NCBI GenBank assembly: GCA_019689975.1
Contig: JADGGK010000015.1
Span: 1 to 52,448, forward strand
DNA length: 52,448 nucleotides
Origin: Pseudolabrys sp.
GTDB taxonomy: Bacteria; Pseudomonadota; Alphaproteobacteria; Rhizobiales; Xanthobacteraceae
Direction of reading: 5' to 3'
Shown here one piece after another: positions 9,480 through 19,704 of the stretch; position 1 is the first letter of the stretch, and every line of letters starts with the position of its first letter. The translations under genes and the position numbers were made by a program. The notes under the pieces were generated by a model, which saw nothing but the letters and a program-made list of their open reading frames with translations, did no database searches and was not told where the DNA came from.

Positions 9480-10760
9480 TCACGGCTTCCCCGATCCGGG
9501 CGGCGGATCCGCCGCAGCGTCGGTAATAAGCCGCGCGCCGCGTTGGAAAGTGATGTAATCCCACAGCCAGATGAAGGCGACGATGAAGCGATGGCGCAGG
9601 CCGATCAAGAAATAGATGTGCGCCATGCTCCAGAACAGCCAGCCGAGGAAGCCGGTCAGTTCCAGCCACCCTAGCTTCACGACGGCCGCGCGCCGACCGA
9701 TCGTCGCCAGGTCGCCGAGATGCCGGTAACGGAACGGCGCCTGCCTAGGCCGTCCTGTTGCGCGCGCGATGATCGAGCGCGCAACGTAGCGTCCCATTTG
9801 CTTGGCCGGCTGCGCCGTCGGCGGCACGGGCCGGCCGCGGTGATCGACGACCGCGGCGGTGTCGCCGATGACGAAAATGTCGGGATGATGCGGTACCGAG
9901 AGGTCGGCTGCAACCTTCACCCGCCCGGCGCCGTCGGCTTGCGCGCCGAGCCAACGTGCGGCATGCGAGGCCGTCACGCCGGCGGCCCAGATGACCGTTC
10001 CCGCATCGATACGGCCGTTGTCGGTGTCGACGCCGCGCGCGTCGCAATTGGTCACACGGGTGCCGATTATCACCTCCACACCTGCACGCCGCAACGCGGC
10101 CTCGGCGTAACGGGAAAGTCTGGGCGGGAAGGTCGGAAGCAGTCTCGGTCCAGCTTCGATCAGAATGATGCGTGCCGACCGCGGGTCGATCCGGCGGAAG
10201 TCGGCCGCCAAGGTTTGCCGCGCCACTTCGGCAATGGCGCCGGCCATCTCCACGCCGGTTGCGCCGCCGCCGATGACGACAAAGGAGAGCAGGCGTTCCC
10301 GCTCCGCCGGATCGGTCGTTCCCTCCGCCCGTTCGAAGGCGATCAGGATGTTGCGGCGGATGCGGGTGGCGTCCTCGATGCGCTTGAGGCCGGGTGCCCA
10401 GGCCTCCCAGCCGTCGCGTCCGAAATACGAATGCCGGGCCCCGGTCGCGAGTATGAGGTAGTCATAACCGATGTCGCCGAGCGACGTGTGCACCTGCTTG
10501 GCTTGGGTATTGACGCCGTTTACCTCCGCCATCAGCACCGTCACGTTATCCTGCGTGCGCAGGATGTAGCGGATCGGCCAGGCGATGTCGGCAGGCGAGA
10601 GTGCCGCGGTCGCCACCTGATAGAGCAGCGGCTGGAAGCAGTGGAAATTCTGTCGATCAATCAGCGTCACCTCGAGCGGCGCGCGCCGAAGCGTCTTGGC
10701 GGCTTCCAGTCCGCCGAAGCCAGCCCCCACGATCACGACCTTGGCAAGGCGTTCAGGCAC
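9480..10760 (-). CDS. ndh: Type II NADH dehydrogenase (NDH-2)
   Basis: A single-subunit, non-proton-pumping NADH:quinone oxidoreductase attached to the inner membrane. Features are the FAD dinucleotide fold GAGFGGLEAA near the N-terminus, the NDH-2 signature DRQNFHCFQPLLYQVATAALSP, the second nucleotide fold VVIGGGATGVEMAGAIAE, the FAD-contacting IFVIGDTA, and an amphipathic/hydrophobic C-terminal region (WLFWSMAHIYFLIGLRHR). The GTG at 10760 has AAGGGA five bases upstream and gives 426 residues. In-frame ATGs at 10799 and 10793 have no ribosome-binding site but cannot be excluded. NDH-2 provides a fast NADH sink beside complex II. Confidence 0.9.
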   Translation of the reverse strand: MPERLAKVVIVGAGFGGLEAAKTLRRAPLEVTLIDRQNFHCFQPLLYQVATAALSPADIAWPIRYILRTQDNVTVLMAEVNGVNTQAKQVHTSLGDIGYDYLILATGARHSYFGRDGWEAWAPGLKRIEDATRIRRNILIAFERAEGTTDPAERERLLSFVVIGGGATGVEMAGAIAEVARQTLAADFRRIDPRSARIILIEAGPRLLPTFPPRLSRYAEAALRRAGVEVIIGTRVTNCDARGVDTDNGRIDAGTVIWAAGVTASHAARWLGAQADGAGRVKVAADLSVPHHPDIFVIGDTAAVVDHRGRPVPPTAQPAKQMGRYVARSIIARATGRPRQAPFRYRHLGDLATIGRRAAVVKLGWLELTGFLGWLFWSMAHIYFLIGLRHRFIVAFIWLWDYITFQRGARLITDAAADPPPGSGKP

Positions 10761-10924
10761 CGCGTTCCCTTTTTCCGCATGATCATTCCGCATAATCATA
10801 AGGAAGATTCAGTTTCGGCCCATGTTCGCCGGTTGCCAAGTGTGCGGTGAAGCTCTAGCAATCCGCTTGTTCGCCAGGCCGGGCGCCGCGCCCGGCTTGG
10901 CGCCACCCCCAACATGAGGCGTTC

Positions 10925-12037
<1,113 letters not shown>

Positions 12038-12096
12038 CGCGGGCCGCGATCCGCTCCGTCGTTAGCACGGATCGGCTTGGATCGGTTCGCCGAGTT

Positions 12097-12453
12097 CTAC
12101 TCGGAGAGCCACGGATTGTTGCGGGTCGGCAGCGTGAAAAGGCGCGGCAGCGCCGTCATGTTGTCGCCGAACGTCGTGTTGTCGAGTACGCTGGTGGCGT
12201 GATGCGTCGGCAGCATGGCGTATTCGTGGACGCTGCGCTCGCCCGGAAAGCTTTCCGTACCGGGATCGAGAAATGACCGCTTCTGGATGATGATGCGCGT
12301 ACGGGTCCGTCCGTTCTCGTCGCGACTGACGAAGACCGTGTGCTGCCGGTTGGAGACGGTCACGCGTTTCTTCTGCGGCGCCGCCTCGGCCGTTGCGGTC
12401 AACAGGACAAACACTCCCGCGGCGACCAGCGCGGCAGCGGCTTTCGGGCGCAT
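12097..12453 (-). CDS. Secreted hypothetical protein
   Basis: A 118-residue protein with an N-terminal signal peptide (about residues 1-24, hydrophobic core followed by ATAEAA). The mature part is basic and rich in Thr/Arg (RVTVSNRQHTVFVSRDENGRTRTRIIIQ) with a C-terminal LFTLPTRNNPWLSE. I recognise no domain. The ATG at 12453 has GAGGAA upstream at ideal spacing. A longer frame to 12774 overlaps sorB and was rejected. It reads in the same direction as sorAB but is separated from them by a strong terminator, so it should be an independent unit. Confidence 0.75.
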   Translation of the reverse strand: MRPKAAAALVAAGVFVLLTATAEAAPQKKRVTVSNRQHTVFVSRDENGRTRTRIIIQKRSFLDPGTESFPGERSVHEYAMLPTHHATSVLDNTTFGDNMTALPRLFTLPTRNNPWLSE

Positions 12454-12549
12454 GGGTTCCTCACAATCGTTCTGGCAATGCAGTGTAGCGGGGTTCTGTT
12501 CGCCGCGATAGGGCCAGATCACGTCGAATTGTTCAATCAAAACCTTAAC

Positions 12550-12579
12550 AAAAAGGCCTCGCCGGCGAGCGGCGAGGCC
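12550..12579 (-). terminator. Rho-independent terminator after sorB
   Basis: A perfect 10-bp stem (GGCCTCGCCG / CGGCGAGGCC, 12555-12579) with a 5-base loop is followed on the minus strand by five T residues. It lies 27 bases past the sorB stop and isolates sorAB from the downstream secreted protein gene. Confidence 0.88.
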
Positions 12580-12605
12580 GATCCTGTCGCTTTCATGCAA
12601 CGGTG

Positions 12606-12890
12606 TCAGCCGCCGTAATGGGCCGCAAGGTAGGCCTTGATGGCCTGAGCGTCGGCGTCGTCGATCGGGGCGCCATAGGCCTTGATCATCTTGGTGACCT
12701 CGGCGTCCCAACCCGCGGCATTGAGGAAGGGCGAGTTCATCGGAATATAGGCAAGCGTATGACAGGCTTGGCAATTTGCTTCCACCTTGTCGAGACCGGG
12801 GCCGGGCTTGAGCTTGATCGCTTGCTCGTCGGCGCGCGCCGCATTGGCCGCGAGCGTCGCGGCAATGACGGCCAGCACGATGGCACGCAT
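12606..12890 (-). CDS. sorB: Sulfite dehydrogenase cytochrome c subunit
   Basis: A 94-residue exported monoheme cytochrome c. It has a signal peptide ending at about residue 20 (AARA), the heme attachment CQACH (Cys 40, Cys 43, His 44), and Met 51 in YIPMNSPF as the likely axial ligand. It directly follows the sulfite oxidase gene (10-base gap), matching the SorAB arrangement in which the cytochrome takes electrons from the molybdenum subunit in the periplasm. Heme attachment would depend on the Ccm system also present in this window. Confidence 0.88.
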   Translation of the reverse strand: MRAIVLAVIAATLAANAARADEQAIKLKPGPGLDKVEANCQACHTLAYIPMNSPFLNAAGWDAEVTKMIKAYGAPIDDADAQAIKAYLAAHYGG

Positions 12891-12900
12891 GGCATCCTCC

Positions 12901-14127
12901 TCACGCCGTCAGCGTGATGCTCTGCATCACGTTGTTATGATAGCCGGCCGGATTGAAGATCAGCTCGGAGGTCTGGGTCTGGCCGATCTTGTTGGTGGCG
13001 TTGACGGTCAGCGTATTCCTGCCGCGCCTGGCCGTAAATTCGAAGTGCCAGGGCCGGAAGGCGAAGCGGCCGAGATCGGGGCCGAGAATCGCCGCGGTCC
13101 AACTCCTGCCGCCGTCGGTCGACACGTCTACCGAGCGGATGCCGTAGCCGCCGTCCCACGCAAGCCCGCTCACGACAACCTTGCCCACCTTGACCTTGTC
13201 GCCGTCGCGGTGGCTGGTGATCAAAGAATTGACCACCATTTCGGTGATCGGCGTTGACGTCGCGTTCTCCTGCGTGATGAAGCGGTCGCGGATCGGGAAT
13301 TTGCCGACGGGAATGCGGTAGGCGGGGTTCATCCAGAAGCCGCCCTGCGGCCGGGTCAGCGCGTTGATGGAGATGACATGTTTCATCCAGTAGGTGCCGG
13401 TCCATCCGGGCACGATGACGCGCGCCGGGAATCCGTTGAAGTGCGGCAGCGGCTCGCCGTTCATTTCGTAGGCGACGATGGTATTCTCGTCCATCGCCTT
13501 CCATACCGGGATCGACTTGATGAAGTCGGGAGTCTTATCCACCGCTGGGCCGTCGGCGCCGTTGAAGGCGATTTCGATCGCCTCCTTCTTCAGTCCGACC
13601 TTGTCGAGGATGTCTTTGAGCCGTGCGCCCTTCCAGCGCGCACAGCCCATCGCGCCGTAGCCCCATTCAACGCCGGCGACGTGCGGTTTGGACAGGCCGC
13701 GCCGATTGCCCGAGCATTGGTTGACCGCCACCACTTCCACCGCCGGCATCTTTTTGAGATCCTCGAGGCTCAGTTCGAGAGCGCTGTTGGCGCCCTCGCC
13801 GCCCACCGCGAGTCGATAGGTCTCGGCTTTGACTTCCGGGATGTCGGACAAATGGTAACGCACGAAGAACGCGTCATTGGGCGTGATCGGCGTGCGCAGA
13901 TATTCGATCGGCGTCTCGTAATTGGGCGGTCGGTCGGCCAGTTGGATCAGCGGTCTCTTTCCGGGCAGACGGCCCATTTGCACGTAGCTCGCAACTCCCG
14001 CCGGTACGCCGGGCGTCAGCCGACTCGCGGCTGACTCCGCCCGCGCGACCGTCGCAAATCGCATGCCGGTCGCCGCCGCGGCGGCGCCCGCCCCCGCGGC
14101 CTCCAGCAGGTGACGTCGTGTGATCAT
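12901..14127 (-). CDS. sorA: Sulfite dehydrogenase molybdenum subunit (sulfite oxidase family)
   Basis: This periplasmic enzyme oxidises sulfite to sulfate using a molybdopterin cofactor. The 408-residue precursor begins MITRRHLLEAAG, a twin-arginine signal followed by an Ala-rich hydrophobic stretch, consistent with folded export. The Mo-ligand Cys 138 lies in VAVNQCSGNRRG. The dimerisation/Mo-co domain continues with GFPARVIVPGWTGTYWMKH, and the C-terminal Ig-like domain with VDVSTDGGRSWTAA. GGAGGAG lies just upstream of the ATG at 14127. It is adjacent to the c-type cytochrome gene, which is the respiratory, cytochrome-linked type rather than an O2-using sulfite oxidase. Confidence 0.92.
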   Translation of the reverse strand: MITRRHLLEAAGAGAAAAATGMRFATVARAESAASRLTPGVPAGVASYVQMGRLPGKRPLIQLADRPPNYETPIEYLRTPITPNDAFFVRYHLSDIPEVKAETYRLAVGGEGANSALELSLEDLKKMPAVEVVAVNQCSGNRRGLSKPHVAGVEWGYGAMGCARWKGARLKDILDKVGLKKEAIEIAFNGADGPAVDKTPDFIKSIPVWKAMDENTIVAYEMNGEPLPHFNGFPARVIVPGWTGTYWMKHVISINALTRPQGGFWMNPAYRIPVGKFPIRDRFITQENATSTPITEMVVNSLITSHRDGDKVKVGKVVVSGLAWDGGYGIRSVDVSTDGGRSWTAAILGPDLGRFAFRPWHFEFTARRGRNTLTVNATNKIGQTQTSELIFNPAGYHNNVMQSITLTA

Positions 14128-14271
14128 CGCTCTCTCCTCCCCGGCAAGCCGTCCGTGCCGCAAATGCCGGCGTCGCGGAACAGATAGCCTTATTGGAATA
14201 TGATCGGCCGGATCCGCTCGCCGGTCAATGGATTTGGCGCGGCTTGGCGCGATCCGCGCGACGTTTGCCGA

Positions 14272-15048
14272 TCAACGGGGCGCGTGGCGCGGCGGCGGCC
14301 GCTGGGCGAGGGCCTTCCACAGCGCCGTATATTTCGGGGTGGGGGCGATGATCGGGTCGCGCTGGCCGCAGAAACGGCGCCTCAACTCGGCTTGGGCGAA
14401 TATCTCGCCGATCTTGGGGTCGCTGCCGGCGGCAAGGAGCGTCAGCCGATCGAGGGCACAGGCAAGCGTCGCCCGGTCGATGCCGTCGCCGCCGCGGCAG
14501 AACCAGCCCGACAATTGCAGCCTCGCCTCCTCGTAGAGGCGCACGAAGCCGAGGCACTTGCGCGGCACGCCGATCGCGGTGCTGAACGCCACGACCGCGA
14601 GCGGGCCGAACTTGCTCTCCAACGCATTCTCGACGCGAAGCCCGGTGGGGCCGAGCGCCCGGGCGTCCTCGGCGATCGCCGCGGCCGGTTCGGTGAAACC
14701 GTCGATCTCGCGGCCCGGCCGATAGATATGGACTTCGAGATAAGGCGCCGCCGTTTCGGGGTCGCCGAGCGCAAGAATATCCTTGCGCCCACCGCCTGCG
14801 GCATGGCGAAGGACCACGTAGCGGAAGGGCGCCTCGCCGGCCTCCGGAATCGCGAGCGCGAAGGCGGGGAAGGGCCGCTCGATTTCCGTCCAGGCGTCGA
14901 ACCGCGGCGGCGGCAACGCGGTCGTCTGCGCCACCCGGAAGGGCCAGGTGATCAGGCCCGCTGCCACCGAGGCCGCCCCGGCATAGGCGAGCCACCGTAC
15001 CGCGATCAGCGAGAAAACGTCGCGCCCGGGGCGAAGCAGCGAGCGCAT
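14272..15048 (-). CDS. Membrane-anchored hypothetical protein
   Basis: A 258-residue protein with a basic N-terminus and one hydrophobic segment (about residues 14-36), so it is probably anchored with the rest in the periplasm. The C-terminal part has Cys-containing helices (GWFCRGGDGIDRATLACALDRL) and the ending RRRFCGQRDPIIAPTPKYTALW. I do not recognise a characterised family. The opposite-strand reading of the same DNA was rejected because it has no domain-like character. It lies 144 bases upstream of sorA on the same strand and may be co-transcribed with it. It diverges from asd. Confidence 0.7.
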   Translation of the reverse strand: MRSLLRPGRDVFSLIAVRWLAYAGAASVAAGLITWPFRVAQTTALPPPRFDAWTEIERPFPAFALAIPEAGEAPFRYVVLRHAAGGGRKDILALGDPETAAPYLEVHIYRPGREIDGFTEPAAAIAEDARALGPTGLRVENALESKFGPLAVVAFSTAIGVPRKCLGFVRLYEEARLQLSGWFCRGGDGIDRATLACALDRLTLLAAGSDPKIGEIFAQAELRRRFCGQRDPIIAPTPKYTALWKALAQRPPPRHAPR

Positions 15049-15157
15049 GCTGCCTCCTGCGGCTTGCGATTGTCTTGCGCCTTCAACTGGCTTAGAAGCC
15101 CCTGCCGGCCGGTTGCCGTGGGCCGCGCGCTGCGGTCAAATTTTTGGAGCGTTAACA

Positions 15158-16192
15158 ATGGGTTACAAGGTCGCCGTGGTGGGAGCCACGGGCAATGTCG
15201 GGCGCGAGATGCTGGCCATCCTGGCGGAACGGGAATTCCCCGCCGACGAGGTGGTGGCGCTTGCCTCACGCAAAAGCCAGGGCGTCGAATGCTCGTACGG
15301 CGACAAGACTCTGCGGGCGAAGGCGCTCGACCACTATGATTTCGCCGACGTCGACATCTGCCTGATGTCGGCGGGCAGCGCGGTGTCCAAGGAGTGGTCG
15401 CCCCGGATCGCGGCCGCGGGCGCCGTGGTGATCGACAACTCGTCTGCCTGGCGCATGGACCCCGACGTGCCGCTGATCGTGCCGGAGGTGAACGCCGATG
15501 CGGCGGCGGGATTTTCCAAGAAGAACATCATTGCCAATCCGAACTGTTCGACGGCACAGCTCGTGGTTGCGCTCAAGCCGCTGCACGACAAGGCGACGAT
15601 CAAGCGCGTCGTCGTGGCCACCTACCAATCGGTATCGGGTGCGGGCAAGCAGGCGATGGACGAATTGTTCTCGCAGACCAAGGCCGTCTTCACGCTCGAC
15701 GAGGTGAAGACGAAAAACTTTACCAAGCGCATCGCGTTCAACGTCATCCCGCATATCGACGTGTTCATGGACGACGGCGCGACGCGCGAAGAATGGAAAA
15801 TGGTGGTCGAGACAAAGAAAATTCTCGACCCCAAGATAAGACTCGTTGCGACCTGCGTGCGTGTGCCCGTATTCGTCGGCCATTCGGAAGCGGTCAATAT
15901 CGAGTTCGAACATCCCCTCTCGGCCGACGAAGCACGGGAGATTCTGCGCAATGCGCCCGGTTGCATCGTGATCGACAAGCGCGAGGACGGAGGCTACGTG
16001 ACGCCCTACGAGGCGGTCGGCGAGGACGCAACCTATATTAGCCGCATCCGCGAGGATGCGACGGTTGAGAACGGTCTGTGCTTGTGGGTGGTGTCCGACA
16101 ATCTGCGCAAGGGCGCCGCCTTGAACGCCGTGCAGATCGCCGAAGTACTGATCAACCGCAAGCTGATCCGTGCGAAAAGGAAGGCAGCGTAG
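15158..16192 (+). CDS. asd: Aspartate-semialdehyde dehydrogenase
   Basis: The enzyme reduces aspartyl phosphate to aspartate semialdehyde, the branch point to lysine/diaminopimelate, threonine and methionine. The 344-residue protein starts GYKVAVVGATGNVGREML (NADP fold). The catalytic Cys 130 is in IIANPNCSTAQLV, and the C-terminal region includes RVPVFVGHSEAVNIEFE. GGAG lies about 9 bases before the ATG at 15158. A longer upstream frame has no family similarity. dapF, further along the same pathway, is 13 kb away. Confidence 0.97.
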   Translation: MGYKVAVVGATGNVGREMLAILAEREFPADEVVALASRKSQGVECSYGDKTLRAKALDHYDFADVDICLMSAGSAVSKEWSPRIAAAGAVVIDNSSAWRMDPDVPLIVPEVNADAAAGFSKKNIIANPNCSTAQLVVALKPLHDKATIKRVVVATYQSVSGAGKQAMDELFSQTKAVFTLDEVKTKNFTKRIAFNVIPHIDVFMDDGATREEWKMVVETKKILDPKIRLVATCVRVPVFVGHSEAVNIEFEHPLSADEAREILRNAPGCIVIDKREDGGYVTPYEAVGEDATYISRIREDATVENGLCLWVVSDNLRKGAALNAVQIAEVLINRKLIRAKRKAA

Positions 16193-16408
16193 GCTCAACC
16201 CGACGATCGCATTCCTCGAGCGGATTTTGCAAATATTGATCCGTCATGCGGGGTCCCGTGAGCCAATTCCGCCCGGCCGGCGATGCCGCGCGCGAGCAAG
16301 GCGCGGACGAAGCAATCCGGATCTGACGGACTGATGCCCTGCTCGCTTCGTCGCCCCCTTGGGGTCCCCCGCAAGGACGGCGGCGAGTCATCCCGATCAA
16401 GGCCTGGA

Positions 16409-17566
16409 CTAGGCTGCGCCGGCCACGCCTTGTCCGCCACCGTCACGCAAGCGGATTTTCTGGGCGAGCTGCTGGAAATCAGAAAACGCCGCGTATCGTT
16501 CGTTATAAAAGCGGACGAGGCGTTGGGCTGTTCTTGTCTGCAGCCGCTCGAAATTTCCGCGTGCCGTCTCCATGAGCTGGGGAGAGTAGCGGATTGCCTT
16601 GCGACGCAGGATGCAGACCTGTTTGGCGGCCGGCCATGACAGTCCGGCCGCCTTGGTCAAGATCAGCACCAGGTCGCTTTCGGGACGCGCATCGTTCATG
16701 ACGTTTTCGACCAGCTTGATCGGCAGCCGGCAGAGTGCGGCCAGCGCCGCGACCGTCTCCTCAAATCGGCCGTTTTCCGCAAACTCGCGGACGATGTCGT
16801 CCACGGGTCTGCCCGAGCGCCGGGCGACATCGAACTGCGCTGCCGCATTCCGATAATCGCGGCCGATCGCACGCGTCCCGGCATGCCGGCCGGTAATGTC
16901 GATCAAGACGTGATGCAGTTCGTAGAGCGCCTCCGGATTGCTGGCGGCAAGTCGTTCAAACACCACCTCCGACGCCTTCGTGATAAGGGTTTCGAAATGC
17001 TCGCGCGGGATGTCCTTGCGCATCGACACGCAGACCGCCAGCACCTCGTCGTCGATCGACCGTTCGACCAGCTTGCCGTAGCCGGAATCGGAAAAACGCG
17101 CTCCCTCGTTGCGCGTGACCGACAGGACGACGTCGCGGTTTCCGTGCGCCACCAGGACGTCGCTGACGCGTTCGCTAACGGTCTCGCGTTTTGAGATCGC
17201 GAGCATTCGCTCCTGGTTTCGGCTGCTGGCGATCTCGAGCAGATCGTCGTCGGTCAATTTCTTCGAGAACTGCAGCATCGGCGCGGCGACCTCGATGGCG
17301 GAATCGCGTGCCAGCTTGCCGACGGCGCCCGAGGGCGCGTTTTCGACCTGCGCCAGTCGTCGAGATAGTTCTGCACGCGCTCTGACTTCGATCCGCTCGG
17401 CGAGGCTCGCAATCACCCCGTCGAACAGGTCTATCTGTTCGTCGCTATATTTATCGGCGTTGGCCAGAAACAGGTCAGTGACGCGGCGGACGATTTCCGA
17501 CTGCTTTTCAGCGGATCCGGACGCGAATGCGCGCTCAATTTCTTCGATGATCGACCGGTCCTGCAT
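16409..17566 (-). CDS. DUF2336 domain protein
   Basis: A 385-residue, soluble, almost entirely helical protein matching the alphaproteobacterial DUF2336 family: MQDRSIIEEIERAFASGSAEKQSEIVRRVTDLFL-type N-terminus and the repeated helical block LLEIASSRNQERMLAISKRETVSERVSDVLVAHGNRDVVLSVTRNEGARFSDSGYGKLV-like region (HEAT-like), both recalled rather than searched. Function is not established. There is no signal peptide or membrane helix. It is a single gene with a 216-base gap to asd (convergent) in which I see no further gene, and 170 bases to the carbonic anhydrase gene. Confidence 0.82.
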   Translation of the reverse strand: MQDRSIIEEIERAFASGSAEKQSEIVRRVTDLFLANADKYSDEQIDLFDGVIASLAERIEVRARAELSRRLAQVENAPSGAVGKLARDSAIEVAAPMLQFSKKLTDDDLLEIASSRNQERMLAISKRETVSERVSDVLVAHGNRDVVLSVTRNEGARFSDSGYGKLVERSIDDEVLAVCVSMRKDIPREHFETLITKASEVVFERLAASNPEALYELHHVLIDITGRHAGTRAIGRDYRNAAAQFDVARRSGRPVDDIVREFAENGRFEETVAALAALCRLPIKLVENVMNDARPESDLVLILTKAAGLSWPAAKQVCILRRKAIRYSPQLMETARGNFERLQTRTAQRLVRFYNERYAAFSDFQQLAQKIRLRDGGGQGVAGAA

Positions 17567-17736
17567 CGAAAAGCGTCAAATCCTTCCCGACGACGGCAAG
17601 CGCATATAAGCGCAGGACATTACCACGGGGTTAGGCACAAACGATGCATTGTCCGGACGCGTCGTCGACCCGTGCCGGGCGGCGTGCGCGCAAGGCGCCG
17701 CGGTTAATAGCGGGTAAATCGGACGAGTCGAGACGA

Positions 17737-18408
17737 TCAGGAATGCGGTGCGGCGACCAATCGCGCGTGATCGTCGGCCGCGACCTGCACGAACGCGTCG
17801 GTCATCGGATCGTGCACCAAAAGCTGCCCGGTCGCGACACCGAAATAGGCGCCGTGAAGCGTCGTCTCGCCACGTCCGACTTTCGCGGCAATGACCGGGA
17901 AAGTCATCAGATTCGCAAGACTATTGATCACATTGGCCTGCTCGAGACGCCGAAGATAGTCGGCCGGCGATTGCGCGGCGCGTTCGCCTGCTCTTGCGGC
18001 GGCAGGCGCCATCAGCCGCATCCATCGGCCGATGAAATCCCCCGGCGCGAGCGGGGCGGCTTCCTCGGCAAAAGCCTTGATACCGCCGCATTGGGCATGA
18101 CCGAGCACGACGATATGCCGCACGTTCAATGCGCAGACGGCATATTCGAGCGCGGCGGAAACGCCCTGTGCGGGACCGCCCGGGGCGTAGGGCGGAACGA
18201 TGTTGGCGATGTTGCGAACGACGAAAAGCTCGCCGGGCCGCGCGTCGAAGATGACCTCCGGCGACACCCGCGAGTCGCAGCAGCCGATCACCATGATCTG
18301 CGGCGATTGTCCCTTTTCCGCGAGCGCGCGGTAGCGGTCCTGCTCGTAACGCAGTCGGCTTAGGAGAAACGCGCGGTAGCCGTCGATCAGCTGCGGCGGG
18401 AAGTGCAT
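17737..18408 (-). CDS. Beta-class carbonic anhydrase
   Basis: A zinc enzyme interconverting CO2 and bicarbonate. The 223-residue product carries the beta-class zinc ligands Cys 43 in GCCDSRVSP (CxDxR pattern), His 104 and Cys 107 in LGHAQCGG. The strand/helix core NIANIVPPY and ALEYAV is typical. The start at 18408 (MHFPPQLIDGYRAFL) matches the family N-terminus; further upstream sequence is basic and unrelated. The ribosome-binding site is weak (CGAAAG). A bicarbonate supply is relevant to the crotonyl-CoA carboxylase step expected with mch, but this link is only an inference. The 285-base gap to the next gene shows no clear feature. Confidence 0.93.
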   Translation of the reverse strand: MHFPPQLIDGYRAFLLSRLRYEQDRYRALAEKGQSPQIMVIGCCDSRVSPEVIFDARPGELFVVRNIANIVPPYAPGGPAQGVSAALEYAVCALNVRHIVVLGHAQCGGIKAFAEEAAPLAPGDFIGRWMRLMAPAAARAGERAAQSPADYLRRLEQANVINSLANLMTFPVIAAKVGRGETTLHGAYFGVATGQLLVHDPMTDAFVQVAADDHARLVAAPHS

Positions 18409-18693
18409 CTTTCGTCGGAATCCGATTGACGCTTTTCTCTTCCACAGACGGCGGGACAACGCAAGCCGCAAAGCTTCGGCGGCCCCCGAGGATTGAATGC
18501 GACGCGAGCTTGGGCGACGAAGCGGGCGCACCGCCGGCTGCGACCGCGGTCGCCGATGGCGGCAAGCCGGTCGTCGTCAAGGTCGCGGCGCAGGATTGCA
18601 GTCATGGTCGCAAAGAGGTGGCGCGGCGAGGCCCGCGCCGTTAGGCTGACCGCGAGCCGCGGGTGATGGGGACCAGATGATCGGAGAACAAGA

Positions 18694-19578
18694 ATGAACG
18701 TTCGCCCGCGCCGCAGTGTGCTTTATCTGCCCGGGTCGAACGGCCGCGCGCTGGAAAAGGCAAAGACCCTGCCGGTCGACGGCGTCATACTCGATCTCGA
18801 GGACTCCGTGGCGCCCGAAGCCAAGGAGGCCGCGCGGGCCCAGGTCACCGCCGCGGTAAAGGCGGGCGGCTTTGGCCGGCGCGAGGTCTTCATTCGCATC
18901 AACGGCGTCGACACGCCATGGCACGCCGACGATCTCGCCGCGGCCGCGCACGCGGCGCCGGATGCGATCCTGGTGCCCAAGGTCTCGACCCCCGCCGTCC
19001 TCGAGTTGATCGGCCGGCGCCTGCTCGACATGGCGGCCGACCAGCGTATCCGCGTCTGGGCCATGATCGAAACGCCGCTTGCGGTGTTCAACGCGTTGGC
19101 CATCGCGGAGCAGGCGCGCGATTCCGAGTCACGGCTTGCGGGCTTCGTGATGGGCACCAACGATCTTGCCAAGGATACGCGCGCGCGTATCGTACCCGGC
19201 CGTGCCCCCATGTTGCCGTGGCTTTCCGCCTGCATTGCCGCGGCGCGCGTTCACGGAATCGAGATTCTCGACGGCGTCTATAATGACATCGGCGACAGCG
19301 AGGGCTTCGCGGCGGAATGCCGGCAGGGCGTTGAGCTTGGCTTCGACGGCAAGACGCTCATTCACCCCAGTCAGGTCGCGATTTGCAACGCGACGTTCTC
19401 GCCCTCCGAGCAGGACGTGGCCTGGGCGCGCAAGGTGATCGCGGCCTTCGACCTACCACAAAACAAGGGCAAGGGCGCTATCGCGGTCGACGGCCGGATG
19501 GTGGAACGATTGCACGCCGAGATGGCGCGTCGCACGGTGATGATCGCGGAAGCGATCGCGCAGCCGGATCGAGATTGA
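18694..19578 (+). CDS. CoA-ester lyase family protein, likely (3S)-malyl-CoA thioesterase
   Basis: A 294-residue HpcH/HpaI (CitE-like) TIM-barrel protein. Motifs are RSVLYLPGSNGRALEKA, VILDLEDSVAPEAKE (Mg-binding acidic residues), FIRINGVDT, DAILVPKVS, WAMIETPLAVFNA, FVMGTNDLAKD, and GFDGKTLIHPSQV. The blocks VMGTNDLAK and IVDGVYN/ILDGVYND match what I recall of Rhodobacter Mcl2, the (3S)-malyl-CoA thioesterase, better than the lyase Mcl1. It would release malate from malyl-CoA at the end of the ethylmalonyl-CoA pathway, which fits with mch 9 kb away. A citryl- or malyl-CoA lyase role is the alternative. The gene stands alone on the plus strand. Confidence 0.85.
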   Translation: MNVRPRRSVLYLPGSNGRALEKAKTLPVDGVILDLEDSVAPEAKEAARAQVTAAVKAGGFGRREVFIRINGVDTPWHADDLAAAAHAAPDAILVPKVSTPAVLELIGRRLLDMAADQRIRVWAMIETPLAVFNALAIAEQARDSESRLAGFVMGTNDLAKDTRARIVPGRAPMLPWLSACIAAARVHGIEILDGVYNDIGDSEGFAAECRQGVELGFDGKTLIHPSQVAICNATFSPSEQDVAWARKVIAAFDLPQNKGKGAIAVDGRMVERLHAEMARRTVMIAEAIAQPDRD

Positions 19579-19704
19579 CGCGGCTTCGTCACCGACGCAG
19601 CAAGGACCGTCCGCGCGGGCGTTCCGCACGTCGCGAATTTGGTCTCGGCATGGCCGCAGGCGCGCACGCGGCTGCGCGGCTGGACGTCGCGCCACCCCGC
19701 GAGG

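Noticed and set aside
9720-10850. 376-residue plus-strand frame opposite ndh
   Set aside because: Antisense of a well-conserved NDH-2; composition is Arg/Gly/Asp-rich without motifs.
14200-15339. 379-residue plus-strand frame opposite the hypothetical protein and across the asd start
   Set aside because: The minus strand shows a membrane helix and a normal protein composition, and the frame runs into asd in a different phase.
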